NCBI GenBank assembly: GCA_050246875.1
Contig: JBFWVF010000010.1
Coordinates: 173,408 to 237,407, forward strand
Source of the DNA: SHWB01 sp050246875
GTDB taxonomy: Bacteria > Pseudomonadota > Alphaproteobacteria > UBA6615
DNA: 64,000 nt
Direction of reading: 5' to 3'
Numbering within the stretch: position 1 is the stretch's first letter; each line of letters begins with the position of its first letter. Below the pieces are notes generated by a model, which was not told where the DNA came from, did not search any database, and saw nothing but the letters and a program-made list of their open reading frames with translations. This document shows positions 16,735-26,256 of this stretch, in pieces. The position numbers and the translations under genes are program-made.

Positions 16735-17210
16735 GGCCCGCCCGCGCGCACGCGCCGGTCGATCCGCGCGATCATTTCGACGAGGCCGGGGTTGGTCAGC
16801 AGCTTCCGCGCCTCGGGGAAGATCGCCCAGTGGCGGTAGCGCTGGCCCGCTTCACGCCACGTTTCCAGCTGCTGCTCGACCCTCAGGGGATACAGCGCGA
16901 CCTCGATCGGATAGCGCATCAGGTTGCGCGTCTTCCAGTCGCGGTACGCGCCGGCGACGTCCGGCTCGACAGTGCCGACCACGCCGGCTTCCTCGAAGGC
17001 CTCGCGGGCGGCGAGTTCCCGCTCGGTAAACCCGTCGGTCACCGCGCCCTTGGGAAAGATCCAGCGTCCCGTGCGTCGTGAGGTGATCAGCAGGAAAGCG
17101 GCGCGGTCCTGCACCACCGCGTAGGGAATGGCGCCGACCTGCCGCTCGACCGTGACCTTGCTGTCGCAGGACGGCAGGCGGCGCACGAACTGCGCGAGCG
17201 ATTGCAGCAT
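16716..17210 (-). CDS. NUDIX hydrolase
   Basis: A 164-residue NUDIX-fold pyrophosphohydrolase. The NUDIX box reads KGAVTDG...REAFEEAGV: the metal-binding REUxEExGU core is intact, while the first Glu of the consensus is Phe, as is common in the subfamily resembling diphosphoinositol-polyphosphate or diadenosine-polyphosphate hydrolases (PKG, AAREAFEEAGV). The C-terminal RHWAIFPEARKLL also fits that group. The start at 17210 is used because upstream residues are not NUDIX-like. Its 3' end overlaps the PiT gene on the opposite strand. Substrate unknown. Confidence 0.85.
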   Translation of the reverse strand: MLQSLAQFVRRLPSCDSKVTVERQVGAIPYAVVQDRAAFLLITSRRTGRWIFPKGAVTDGFTERELAAREAFEEAGVVGTVEPDVAGAYRDWKTRNLMRYPIEVALYPLRVEQQLETWREAGQRYRHWAIFPEARKLLTNPGLVEMIARIDRRVRAGGPQSPVA

Positions 17211-17340
17211 GGGACGGCCCCGATCTTCCGGCCCCGCGACGTGCGGATACGAGCCTTGGTAGGCAACCGTCGCCGCGCGGTCAATCGCCGACGGCCTTCC
17301 TGCCGCCACGTCGTCGACGCCAGCCGTCCCGGACAATCGG

Positions 17341-18077
<737 letters not shown>

Positions 18078-18081
<4 letters not shown>

Positions 18082-18776
18082 TCGCCGCCGGCCCGGCGCA
18101 CGAAGGTGAAGGTGATCTCGTGGCAGAGCAGGCCCGGCCACAGCCGCTTGAGCGCGGTGAGGCGCCCGACGGGATGGATCGCGGTCAGCGACAGCCCGCT
18201 GACTTCGGCCAGCCGGCGGACGTCGGCGATGGTGAAGTAGTGCAGGTGGTTGCCGTCCCATTCGCGCTTCTCGAACCAGTCGACGCTGCTGGTAACCGGC
18301 ATGCGGCCGGTCAGCAGCAGCCAGCGGTTCTTGACGCTGGCGATGTTCGGCAGGTTGACGAAGGCCGGCGCGCCGGGGCGCAGCACGCGCGCCAGTTCGG
18401 CGAAGGCGGCGAAGGGGTCGTAGAGGTGCTCGACGACCATCATCGCCAGCGCGCAGTCGAAATGCGCGTCCGGGAACGGGAAGGGATCGTCGAGATTGGC
18501 GATGTGCGCGCGGCAGTTCGTCGGCAGGGCATGGGCGGCGGAAATGTCGACAACGTCGACGATGTCGAGCGTGCCGACGCCGCCGCAGATGCGGTCGACC
18601 GGGCTGCCTACGCCGTAGCCGATCTCCAGCGCACGCTCGAAGCGCGTCGTGGCGATGGCTCGCCACGCCGCGTGATAGCGATGCGAGGGGTGGTCGGGGT
18701 CGCCGTGGTCGAGCGGCTCACCCGTGCCCTGCCAGCGCTCGAAGCCGCGCCGGTAGAAGCGTTCCTGGACCGACAT
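18078..18776 (-). CDS. class I SAM-dependent methyltransferase
   Basis: A 232-residue methyltransferase-fold protein. SAM motif I is ALEIGYGVGSPVD (about 49-61), the acidic strand-2 end is VDVVDIS, and FDCALAMMVVEHLYDP is motif IV with the EHL signature of UbiE-like small-molecule methyltransferases. The start at 18776 has a GGGGAGGAACG ribosome-binding sequence; longer readings lack one. It is coupled to the downstream SDR. Target unknown; a WFEKREWDGNHLHYFT region resembles methyltransferases of glycan and antibiotic clusters. Confidence 0.82.
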
Positions 18777-18850
18777 CGTTCCTCCCCGCTCGTCCGCCGC
18801 CGAGGATGGGGCAGGCGGACGGCGCCGGCAACGCCGTTGAACGCGCGCCC

Positions 18851-19396
18851 TCAGGCGCCGGCAAGCACCGCGAGGCGGCCGGCGGCGTCGCGGCCGAGGC
18901 CGGACTGGGCGGCGGCGTCGGTGACGGAAGGATGCCACGTCACCTTGCCCGGATCGGGGCCGCCGATCAGCGTCAGCAGCGTGCCGCGACCTTCGCCGAC
19001 ATGGCGGAAGCCACGATAAACGCCGACCGGCACGCTGATCGTGTCGAAGGGATGCAGCACCAGTTCCTTCTCGCCCTCGTCGGTCATCCACACGATGGCC
19101 CAGGGGCCGACGAGCGGCATGAACACTTCCTCGGTCGTGTGGGCGTGCAGCGCCGCGTCGTTGCCGCTCTCGGCGTGGATCATGCCGAGGTTGAAGCCGT
19201 GCGCCGGCAACGGAATGTTCGGCCTGAGTTCGGGCTTGTCCTCGGCCTCGACGACGCCCATGCCAACGATGTTGATCTTGAAGCGGCGATGACCGGGCAG
19301 GCGGCTGTCGACGAAGGCTTCCTCGGAGCCGGTGAGCTCGCCGAAGCGGGCGACGAAGCGCTCCATCTCCGTGACCGAAAGGTTCTTCGTGTCCAT
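18851..19396 (-). CDS. cupin-domain protein
   Basis: A 181-residue protein with one cupin barrel: the first motif (HAESGNDAALHAHTTEEVFMPL) contains the G(x5)HxH-like histidines and Glu, and the second (LVLHPFDTISVPVGVYRGFRHVGEG) contains the later His. Metal binding is therefore likely. GGGGAGG lies before the ATG at 19396. It is the first of three same-strand catabolic-looking genes (amidohydrolase and VOC genes lie upstream), possibly an oxygenase or isomerase of a small acid. Confidence 0.8.
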   Translation of the reverse strand: MDTKNLSVTEMERFVARFGELTGSEEAFVDSRLPGHRRFKINIVGMGVVEAEDKPELRPNIPLPAHGFNLGMIHAESGNDAALHAHTTEEVFMPLVGPWAIVWMTDEGEKELVLHPFDTISVPVGVYRGFRHVGEGRGTLLTLIGGPDPGKVTWHPSVTDAAAQSGLGRDAAGRLAVLAGA

Positions 19397-19467
19397 GGCA
19401 GCCTCCCCTGCGTGGCGTTGGCGATTGCGCGCGTTCTCCTGTCCGGTTGAGCCCGGCTTCGCGGTGC

Positions 19468-20280
19468 CTATGCCTTCCAGCCGATCCAGTCGCACATGGC
19501 CCGGCCCATCACCAGGTCGAGATCCTCGCCGCCGAGCCAGCGGATCTCCTCGGTGAACAGCGTCACGCTCTGGCGATACGTGCCGTTGAGCCGCGTGATG
19601 TCGGTGCCCCAGAACATGCGGCGCGGGCCGAAGGCGTCGTAGATGCGGCGGAAATAGTCGTGCATGTCGGGCCACGGATAGGCGCCGGCCGAGTAGCAGG
19701 GCAGCGACGTCGCCTTGACCGCGACATTGGCGAAGCGGGCGAGCGAGAGCAGGAACGGCAGGTCAGCGAAGGCCGCCTCGCCGGTCTGCTGGGAGACGGC
19801 GCCGAAATGGTCGATGGCGAGCTTGAGGCCCGGATGGCGGATGGCGATTCGTTCCACCGCTGGCAGCATGCCCGAGGCCATCAGCATCACCGGCAGGCCC
19901 TCGCGTTCGGCACCGGCCCACAGCCATTCGAGAGCGTCGGCGTCGAGGAAGGCGGCGCGCTGCTCGGGCGCGGCGAAGGTGAAGCGCAGGCCGTACATGC
20001 CCTTCTGCCTGTTCCAGCCCGGCAGCAGCTTCGCGGAAGCAGGATCGAGCAATGGCAGGCGGCCCTGCACGGCGAGGCGCGTCGGATGCGCCTGCGCTGC
20101 GGCGAGCGCCTGGGCGTTGTCGTCGCCGTGCCACATCGGCGGCACGATGACGGCGCGGTCGACGCCGGCCGCGTCCATCTCCCTGAGCAGGTCGTCCTTC
20201 GTATAGACGGGAATCTGGCGGTGCCAGGCATTGGGCTTGCCCTTGTCCCAGAGGTGCACCTGCGCGTCGACGATCAGCAT
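19468..20280 (-). CDS. amidohydrolase (TIM-barrel, COG3618-like)
   Basis: A 270-residue metal-dependent hydrolase of the amidohydrolase-2 (PF04909) type. The N-terminal metal motif is DAQVHLW (5-11); a His in LAIDHFGAV and the C-terminal Asp in MFWGTDITRLNG complete a mononuclear-metal site. Relatives hydrolyse lactones such as 2-pyrone-4,6-dicarboxylate or sugar lactones. Co-directional with a cupin and a VOC gene, it probably belongs to a lactone or aromatic acid degradation route; the substrate is not proven. Confidence 0.84.
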   Translation of the reverse strand: MLIVDAQVHLWDKGKPNAWHRQIPVYTKDDLLREMDAAGVDRAVIVPPMWHGDDNAQALAAAQAHPTRLAVQGRLPLLDPASAKLLPGWNRQKGMYGLRFTFAAPEQRAAFLDADALEWLWAGAEREGLPVMLMASGMLPAVERIAIRHPGLKLAIDHFGAVSQQTGEAAFADLPFLLSLARFANVAVKATSLPCYSAGAYPWPDMHDYFRRIYDAFGPRRMFWGTDITRLNGTYRQSVTLFTEEIRWLGGEDLDLVMGRAMCDWIGWKA

Positions 20281-20327
20281 GACGTTCTCCCCAGTGCGCC
20301 GGCCTCCCTGGCCGCCGCTCGATCGTT

Positions 20328-20744
20328 TCAGGAAGCCGCCGGCTTTTTGCCGGATGTCAGCTCCCAGCCTTGCGTGTTGATGTCGAAGATGATGCCGTCG
20401 GGGTCGCGGAACTTGCGCTCGAAGCCCTCGTCCCCCTCCTGCCCGAGATCGAAGAAGTGCTGGCCGCCGGCTGCCTCGATGGCACGCTGGGCCTCCGCGA
20501 GGTCGTCGACCTGGAAGCCGAAATGATGCGCGCCGACGAAGCCGGCGCCGTCGGCGAGGCCGGAGCCCTTCGCGCCCTTGTACTGCAGCAGCGCCAGGTT
20601 GACCTCGCCGTCCGACAGGAAGATGCGGTGCGCGGTCTCGGATTCCGAGCGCTCGGTCCGCGTCAGGCCGAAGGCGCGCGCGTAGAACTCGGCCGACTTC
20701 TCGATATCCTTCACGACCAGCGCGACGTGACGCAGCCGGGCCAT
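20328..20744 (-). CDS. VOC family (glyoxalase/bleomycin-resistance fold) protein
   Basis: A 138-residue vicinal-oxygen-chelate protein. It has the paired beta-alpha-beta-beta-beta modules starting MARLRHVALVVKD and AHHFGFQVDDLAEA, with potential metal ligands His6, His92-93 and the Glu in the C-terminal module (FRDPDGIIFDIN). The family includes glyoxalases, dioxygenases and epimerases. The start at 20744 is at the family's usual N-terminus. It is upstream of and co-directional with the amidohydrolase. Confidence 0.84.
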   Translation of the reverse strand: MARLRHVALVVKDIEKSAEFYARAFGLTRTERSESETAHRIFLSDGEVNLALLQYKGAKGSGLADGAGFVGAHHFGFQVDDLAEAQRAIEAAGGQHFFDLGQEGDEGFERKFRDPDGIIFDINTQGWELTSGKKPAAS

Positions 20745-20886
20745 GGCATCCTCCCTCGTCCCCGCCGGCATTTGACCGCGCCCGTGCGCGCGGCGCAACG
20801 GTAGCGGACGCCGGCCCGGCGGGCCGTCGACAGGCCGCGCGGGCGGACTATACGCTCCGCCAGCATCCGTTGCGCCGGGCAGGTCG

Positions 20887-22149
<1,263 letters not shown>

Positions 22150-22249
22150 GACGGCGGGTGCAGCCGGTTGTGCCGCCCTCGGTCCGAACTGGGGTCTACA
22201 TTACGGCTCGCGGTATTCTGGTGTCCGGAGCGCGAGGGGAGATGTCGGG

Positions 22250-24106
22250 ATGGACAGCTTCTGGCAGACCGTTGGTGTCTTCGCGCCGGTTGCCGGCTGG
22301 CTACTGGCATTCGTGGTCGGCGCGGCCGCCGATGCAGCAGCCTGCCGTCACAGTTCAATTCCGCTCCTCGTGGCGGCTCGTCCTTCCCAAGCCACGCGTG
22401 GCGGCACCGAAGCGACCCTCTATTTCCTCAAGGCGGCGTTCGGTGCCGTGACGATGCTGTATCTCGCGGCGGCGGTCGCGGTGGCCATCTACGCTGCTGC
22501 GGTCATCCATGCGGCCCTCGGGATCGGGTGGCTGGCGGCTTGTTGCGCGGTCTCGGCCATCATCGGTGTTGTGCTGCACGCGATGGAGATCGATGCAACC
22601 ACCAACAGGCTCCTCACTGGCAGCGGTGTTTACACGCGCTGGCCGGAACTCGAACGAGCTAAGGATCGGCTTGTCGGCCTCGGTGCAGCGACGAGCTTCC
22701 TTTATGTCTGCGCCGTAACCTCCCTGGTGATAGGCGGCACCGACTGGGCGGCGGCCGCAATTGGGCGGCCCGAACTCGATCGAGTATGGGCATTCGACCG
22801 GCTGGAAGGGTTGGTCATTGCAACGGCGATCCTCTTTGCTGCCGGTGTCATCATGCTCAACATCGTGCACCGTTCGCCAGCGGCGACCGTGCCGGCGACC
22901 GTGGAACCACTCGTCACACAAACCGCTGCGGGTATCACGATTGTCGTCGGCGCCGCCTACTCGATCCAGATCGCCGCGGTCTATGGCGGCGCGTTGCTTG
23001 CCCTGGGCGATTGGCGGTTCAGTGGCGTGCGGCTGGCGCTGTCAACCGAGTCCCTTGCGTCGGCCGCGCCATTGCTCGCGGGACTCGCGGTCGGACTGTT
23101 CCGGCGCGTCAATTCGGTTGCCGGCTCGGCCGACCGGGAGGCAGTCGTCGAATCGTTGCCGGCGACAAAGGCGGTGGCTACCTTCACCGTCCTTACTTAC
23201 AACACGGCGCAGTTGACACTTCCAGCGTGGCTGCAGAAGCGGGCAGGTACGCCGCCCTATTGCGCAGAGAGGATCGCCGCGCTGCCGACAGTTTTGCGTC
23301 AATCCGGTGCTGACGTCATTGCTTTGCAAGAGGTCTTCGGCCGGAGTCGGAAGTCCGTGATCGCAGCCGCGCTTGTGGACACCTATCCGTATGCCTTCTG
23401 GGGCCCGACGCTGCCGTCCCTGAGGTTCGATGCAGGTTTACTGGTTCTGTCCCGCTTCCCGATTGTCGCCGGCGCATACCATCCATTCGTGGCAGCCGGT
23501 GCCGACGAACGGTGGGTGATCCAGCGCGGCTATCTTTCGGTTGCCGTGGATCTCGGCGCGGAGCTGGTCGCAAGGGTGGTGACGTATCACCTCGTTGCCG
23601 GGCGGACGCCGGAAGCGCCCGAGGTGGATGCCGTGCGCGAGCGCCAGATATCCCAGCTACTCGCGCATGCTGATGCCACACCGGAGCCTTTGGTCGTTCT
23701 CATGGGCGACCTCAACGCCGGTTACGGAGTCGACAAGGCAGACAGATCGCGTGCCGTCGGCGTGTCGCGCGGCAACTACGACTACGTGCTTGCGCATCGT
23801 GCGGCCGGTCACGCGGAGCCAACCTACATAGACACCATGCGCCTGTTTGCGCCCGAGCGCGCGGTCGCGGACACGATTACCTGGGACTCGCAAGGCGTCC
23901 TGGCCCGCGACGGCGTGCATTCGTTCCAGCACCCGCAGACGATCGACCATGTCTTTATCCGCCGTGACGGGCTCGCGCGAATCTCCGCCGGCACGGTCGA
24001 CCGCTTGTTCGACGAGGCGTCGGTCCACATCACGTCCAGCCTCAGCGTGCCCGTATCCGACCACAGTGCGGTTCGTGTGAACCTGAAGTTTCGCGGTGGC
24101 CAGTGA
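22250..24106 (+). CDS. polytopic membrane protein with C-terminal EEP phosphodiesterase domain
   Basis: A 618-residue protein. The N-terminal half (1-290) has about six or seven hydrophobic helices (near 10-30, 62-85, 92-112, 145-163, 187-205, 226-250 and 266-285). The C-terminal half (about 310-615) is an endonuclease/exonuclease/phosphatase fold with its active-site set: N318 (LTYN), E361 (ALQE), H447, D487 and N489 (GDLNA), D566 (TIDHVF), D604/H605 (SDHSA). This fits a membrane-anchored phosphodiesterase such as a sphingomyelinase-like phospholipase. Codon use is visibly less GC-biased than its neighbours (the rare TTA at residue 397), suggesting transfer. I know no named family with this arrangement. 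Confidence 0.82.
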   Translation: MDSFWQTVGVFAPVAGWLLAFVVGAAADAAACRHSSIPLLVAARPSQATRGGTEATLYFLKAAFGAVTMLYLAAAVAVAIYAAAVIHAALGIGWLAACCAVSAIIGVVLHAMEIDATTNRLLTGSGVYTRWPELERAKDRLVGLGAATSFLYVCAVTSLVIGGTDWAAAAIGRPELDRVWAFDRLEGLVIATAILFAAGVIMLNIVHRSPAATVPATVEPLVTQTAAGITIVVGAAYSIQIAAVYGGALLALGDWRFSGVRLALSTESLASAAPLLAGLAVGLFRRVNSVAGSADREAVVESLPATKAVATFTVLTYNTAQLTLPAWLQKRAGTPPYCAERIAALPTVLRQSGADVIALQEVFGRSRKSVIAAALVDTYPYAFWGPTLPSLRFDAGLLVLSRFPIVAGAYHPFVAAGADERWVIQRGYLSVAVDLGAELVARVVTYHLVAGRTPEAPEVDAVRERQISQLLAHADATPEPLVVLMGDLNAGYGVDKADRSRAVGVSRGNYDYVLAHRAAGHAEPTYIDTMRLFAPERAVADTITWDSQGVLARDGVHSFQHPQTIDHVFIRRDGLARISAGTVDRLFDEASVHITSSLSVPVSDHSAVRVNLKFRGGQ

Positions 24107-24172
24107 TGCTGTGCCGACCTTTCGCCTAGCGTGACCTGCCCCAAGATCGCCGGATCGGCAACGTCATGCATG

Positions 24173-24925
24173 TCACGCGATCAGGCGGCCGGAGTCGATC
24201 TTGAGGTGCGTGCCGGTCATGTGCGGCGCGAGGTCCGTCATGGCGAAGACGACGAGCTGGGCAAGCTCTCCCGGTTCGACCAGTTCGCCGAGAGGAAACG
24301 ATTTAGCCATCCGCTCGCCGTAGCCGTCGCCCAAGGCCTGAACCAGTTCAGTGTTCGTCGTGCCCGGGATCAGCGCATTGACGCGGATCCGCTGCGGGGC
24401 GAGTTCGAGCGCCAGCGAATGAACCAGCGTATGCAGCGCACCCTTGGTCGCAGCGTAGGCGACAAAGCCGGGAACCGGGCGCAAACCCTGGGACGAGCCG
24501 CTGATGACGATGCTACCGCCCCTGCCTTGAGCGATCAGTCGTCGCGCGCCCTCGCTCGCCGTGCGGAAGGTGCCGTGCAAGTTCACATCGATGACGTTGC
24601 GCCAGGTCTCGAAGTCGATCTCGCCTGCCGGCACGCGAGGGCCGGTAATGCCGGCGTTGGCAAAAACGCCATCGAGGCGCCCGTAGCGTGCGGACGCCCG
24701 ATCGAAGACGGCCGCCACCTGCGCTCCGTCGCGGATGTCGGCAGGTACGCCGATCGCCGCGCCTTGTCGCTTGCTTTCCAGCGCGGCGACAGCGTCATCG
24801 AGCCGGGCGCCGGCAAGGTCGCTGGCGACGACGTTGGCGCCGGCCGCCACGCACGCGTCGGCCGTGGCGCGGCCGATGCCCGAAGCGGCACCGGTGATGA
24901 CGATGGTCTTGCCCGTCAGGTCCAT
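24173..24925 (-). CDS. SDR family oxidoreductase
   Basis: A 250-residue short-chain dehydrogenase: TGAASGIG (12-19), ANAGI, catalytic Ser in VISGSSQG and YAATKGAL (YxxxK), with the C-terminal GTHLKIDSGRL. GGGAGGTGGGC before the ATG at 24925 sets the start; another ATG nine codons upstream has no better site. It converges with the EEP gene 66 bases away. Substrate unknown. Confidence 0.88.
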   Translation of the reverse strand: MDLTGKTIVITGAASGIGRATADACVAAGANVVASDLAGARLDDAVAALESKRQGAAIGVPADIRDGAQVAAVFDRASARYGRLDGVFANAGITGPRVPAGEIDFETWRNVIDVNLHGTFRTASEGARRLIAQGRGGSIVISGSSQGLRPVPGFVAYAATKGALHTLVHSLALELAPQRIRVNALIPGTTNTELVQALGDGYGERMAKSFPLGELVEPGELAQLVVFAMTDLAPHMTGTHLKIDSGRLIA

Positions 24926-24999
24926 GCCCACCTCCCGCGTCTGCACGGCCACTGCACCACAGTCGCGATTGCCGGTCGAGTGGCGGTGTGTCGGGGCAA

Positions 25000-26256
25000 T
25001 CAGGGCGCCTCGCCCAAGGCCGCGCGGGCGGCGTTGACGATGGCGGCGTCCTCGGGCGAGCCCGATGTCGTCGCGGCGCGGGCGCGATCGAACAGCGCGC
25101 GTGCCGCGTCGCGGGCGCCGCGTGCCGCCGTCAGTTCGCCCAGCGCCACCAGCGCCTCGATATTGCCGGCGTCGGCGGCGAGCGCCCGGCCGAGCGCCGC
25201 CTCGGCGTCGTCGCGCCGGTCGAGAACGAGGTAGGCGCGGGCGAGACGCAGCCAGCCAGCGACGTCGGCTGGCGCCTCCTCGAGCCGCGCGGCGAGACCG
25301 GCGACCATGCCCTCGATCATCTGGCGGCGCTCGTCCGGCGTCATACGCGCAGCGGCGGCGACATCAGCCTCGCTCGGCCCGCGCGCCGGCACCTGCGGCT
25401 GCGCCAGTTGCGGCGGCACGCTGCCACCGGCCTCGGCGATGCGCGCGGCGACGGCGGCGCGCCACGGCGCCTCGGGCGGCGCCTCGACGAGCAACGCCTG
25501 CCACGCGGCGAGGGCCTCGTCCCGCCGGCCGGCCTGCCAGTTCGCGAGCGCGAGGTAGTAGCGGGCACGCGGGTCGCCGGGGCGGCGTTCCAGCGCGGCG
25601 GCGAAGGCGGCGCGGGCCTCCGGCGTGACCGTGCCATTCGCGGCGACGGTCAGCGCCTGCCCGAGCGTCGCCCGCAGTTCGCCGTCGTCCGGCGCGAGGC
25701 GCGCCGCCTCGCTCCAGGCCCGCGCCGACTCGGCGAAGCGCTGCTCGGCGAAATGCACCCGGCCGAGCAGCACCCAGCCCTGCAGGTCGTCGGGGTTCTT
25801 CTCGAGATGAGCGGCGAGGCGGTCGACGGCGCCGGCGATTTCCTCCGGCGTGGAGCCTTCGCCGGCTGGCGCGCGCCCGGCGAGCGGCATGTCGGGCATG
25901 CCCGGCGTACCGATGCCGAGATAGATGGCGAGCGCCGCCGCCGGCAGCAGCACCAGCAGCGCCGCGCCGGCCGGTCGCAGCCAGCGCCGTTCGGGCACGG
26001 CCGGCGCCGCCGTGTCGCGGCGGGCACCGGCGGCGAGCAGGCGGCGCGCGATCTCGGCGCGCAGGGCCTCGGCCTCGCCGGCCAGCACCTCGCCGGCCGC
26101 AACCTGCCGGTCGAGGGCGGCGAGCTGCTCGCGGTAGACGCCGACGTCGTGCTCGCCCGGTCGCGCGGCCGCCGCGGCGTCGCGGCGCAGCAGGGGGCGC
26201 GCGACGACGACGGCGGTGACGACCGCCAGCACGGCGGCGATGATCCAGAAGGTCAT
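25000..26256 (-). CDS. ccmI: cytochrome c maturation protein CcmI
   Basis: A 418-residue membrane protein of the System I cytochrome c maturation apparatus; CcmI holds apocytochrome c for haem ligation by CcmF/H. Helix 1 is at residues 2-20 (TFWIIAAVLAVVTAVVVA), followed by the VYREQLAALDRQVAAGE leucine-rich signature of the loop, and helix 2 near 98-118. A periplasmic TPR domain (about 145-400) follows, with repeats such as GWVLLGRVHFAEQRFAESARAWSEAARLAPDD. The other ccm genes are absent here. It overlaps the upstream TPR glycosyltransferase gene by four bases. Confidence 0.9.
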   Translation of the reverse strand: MTFWIIAAVLAVVTAVVVARPLLRRDAAAAARPGEHDVGVYREQLAALDRQVAAGEVLAGEAEALRAEIARRLLAAGARRDTAAPAVPERRWLRPAGAALLVLLPAAALAIYLGIGTPGMPDMPLAGRAPAGEGSTPEEIAGAVDRLAAHLEKNPDDLQGWVLLGRVHFAEQRFAESARAWSEAARLAPDDGELRATLGQALTVAANGTVTPEARAAFAAALERRPGDPRARYYLALANWQAGRRDEALAAWQALLVEAPPEAPWRAAVAARIAEAGGSVPPQLAQPQVPARGPSEADVAAAARMTPDERRQMIEGMVAGLAARLEEAPADVAGWLRLARAYLVLDRRDDAEAALGRALAADAGNIEALVALGELTAARGARDAARALFDRARAATTSGSPEDAAIVNAARAALGEAP

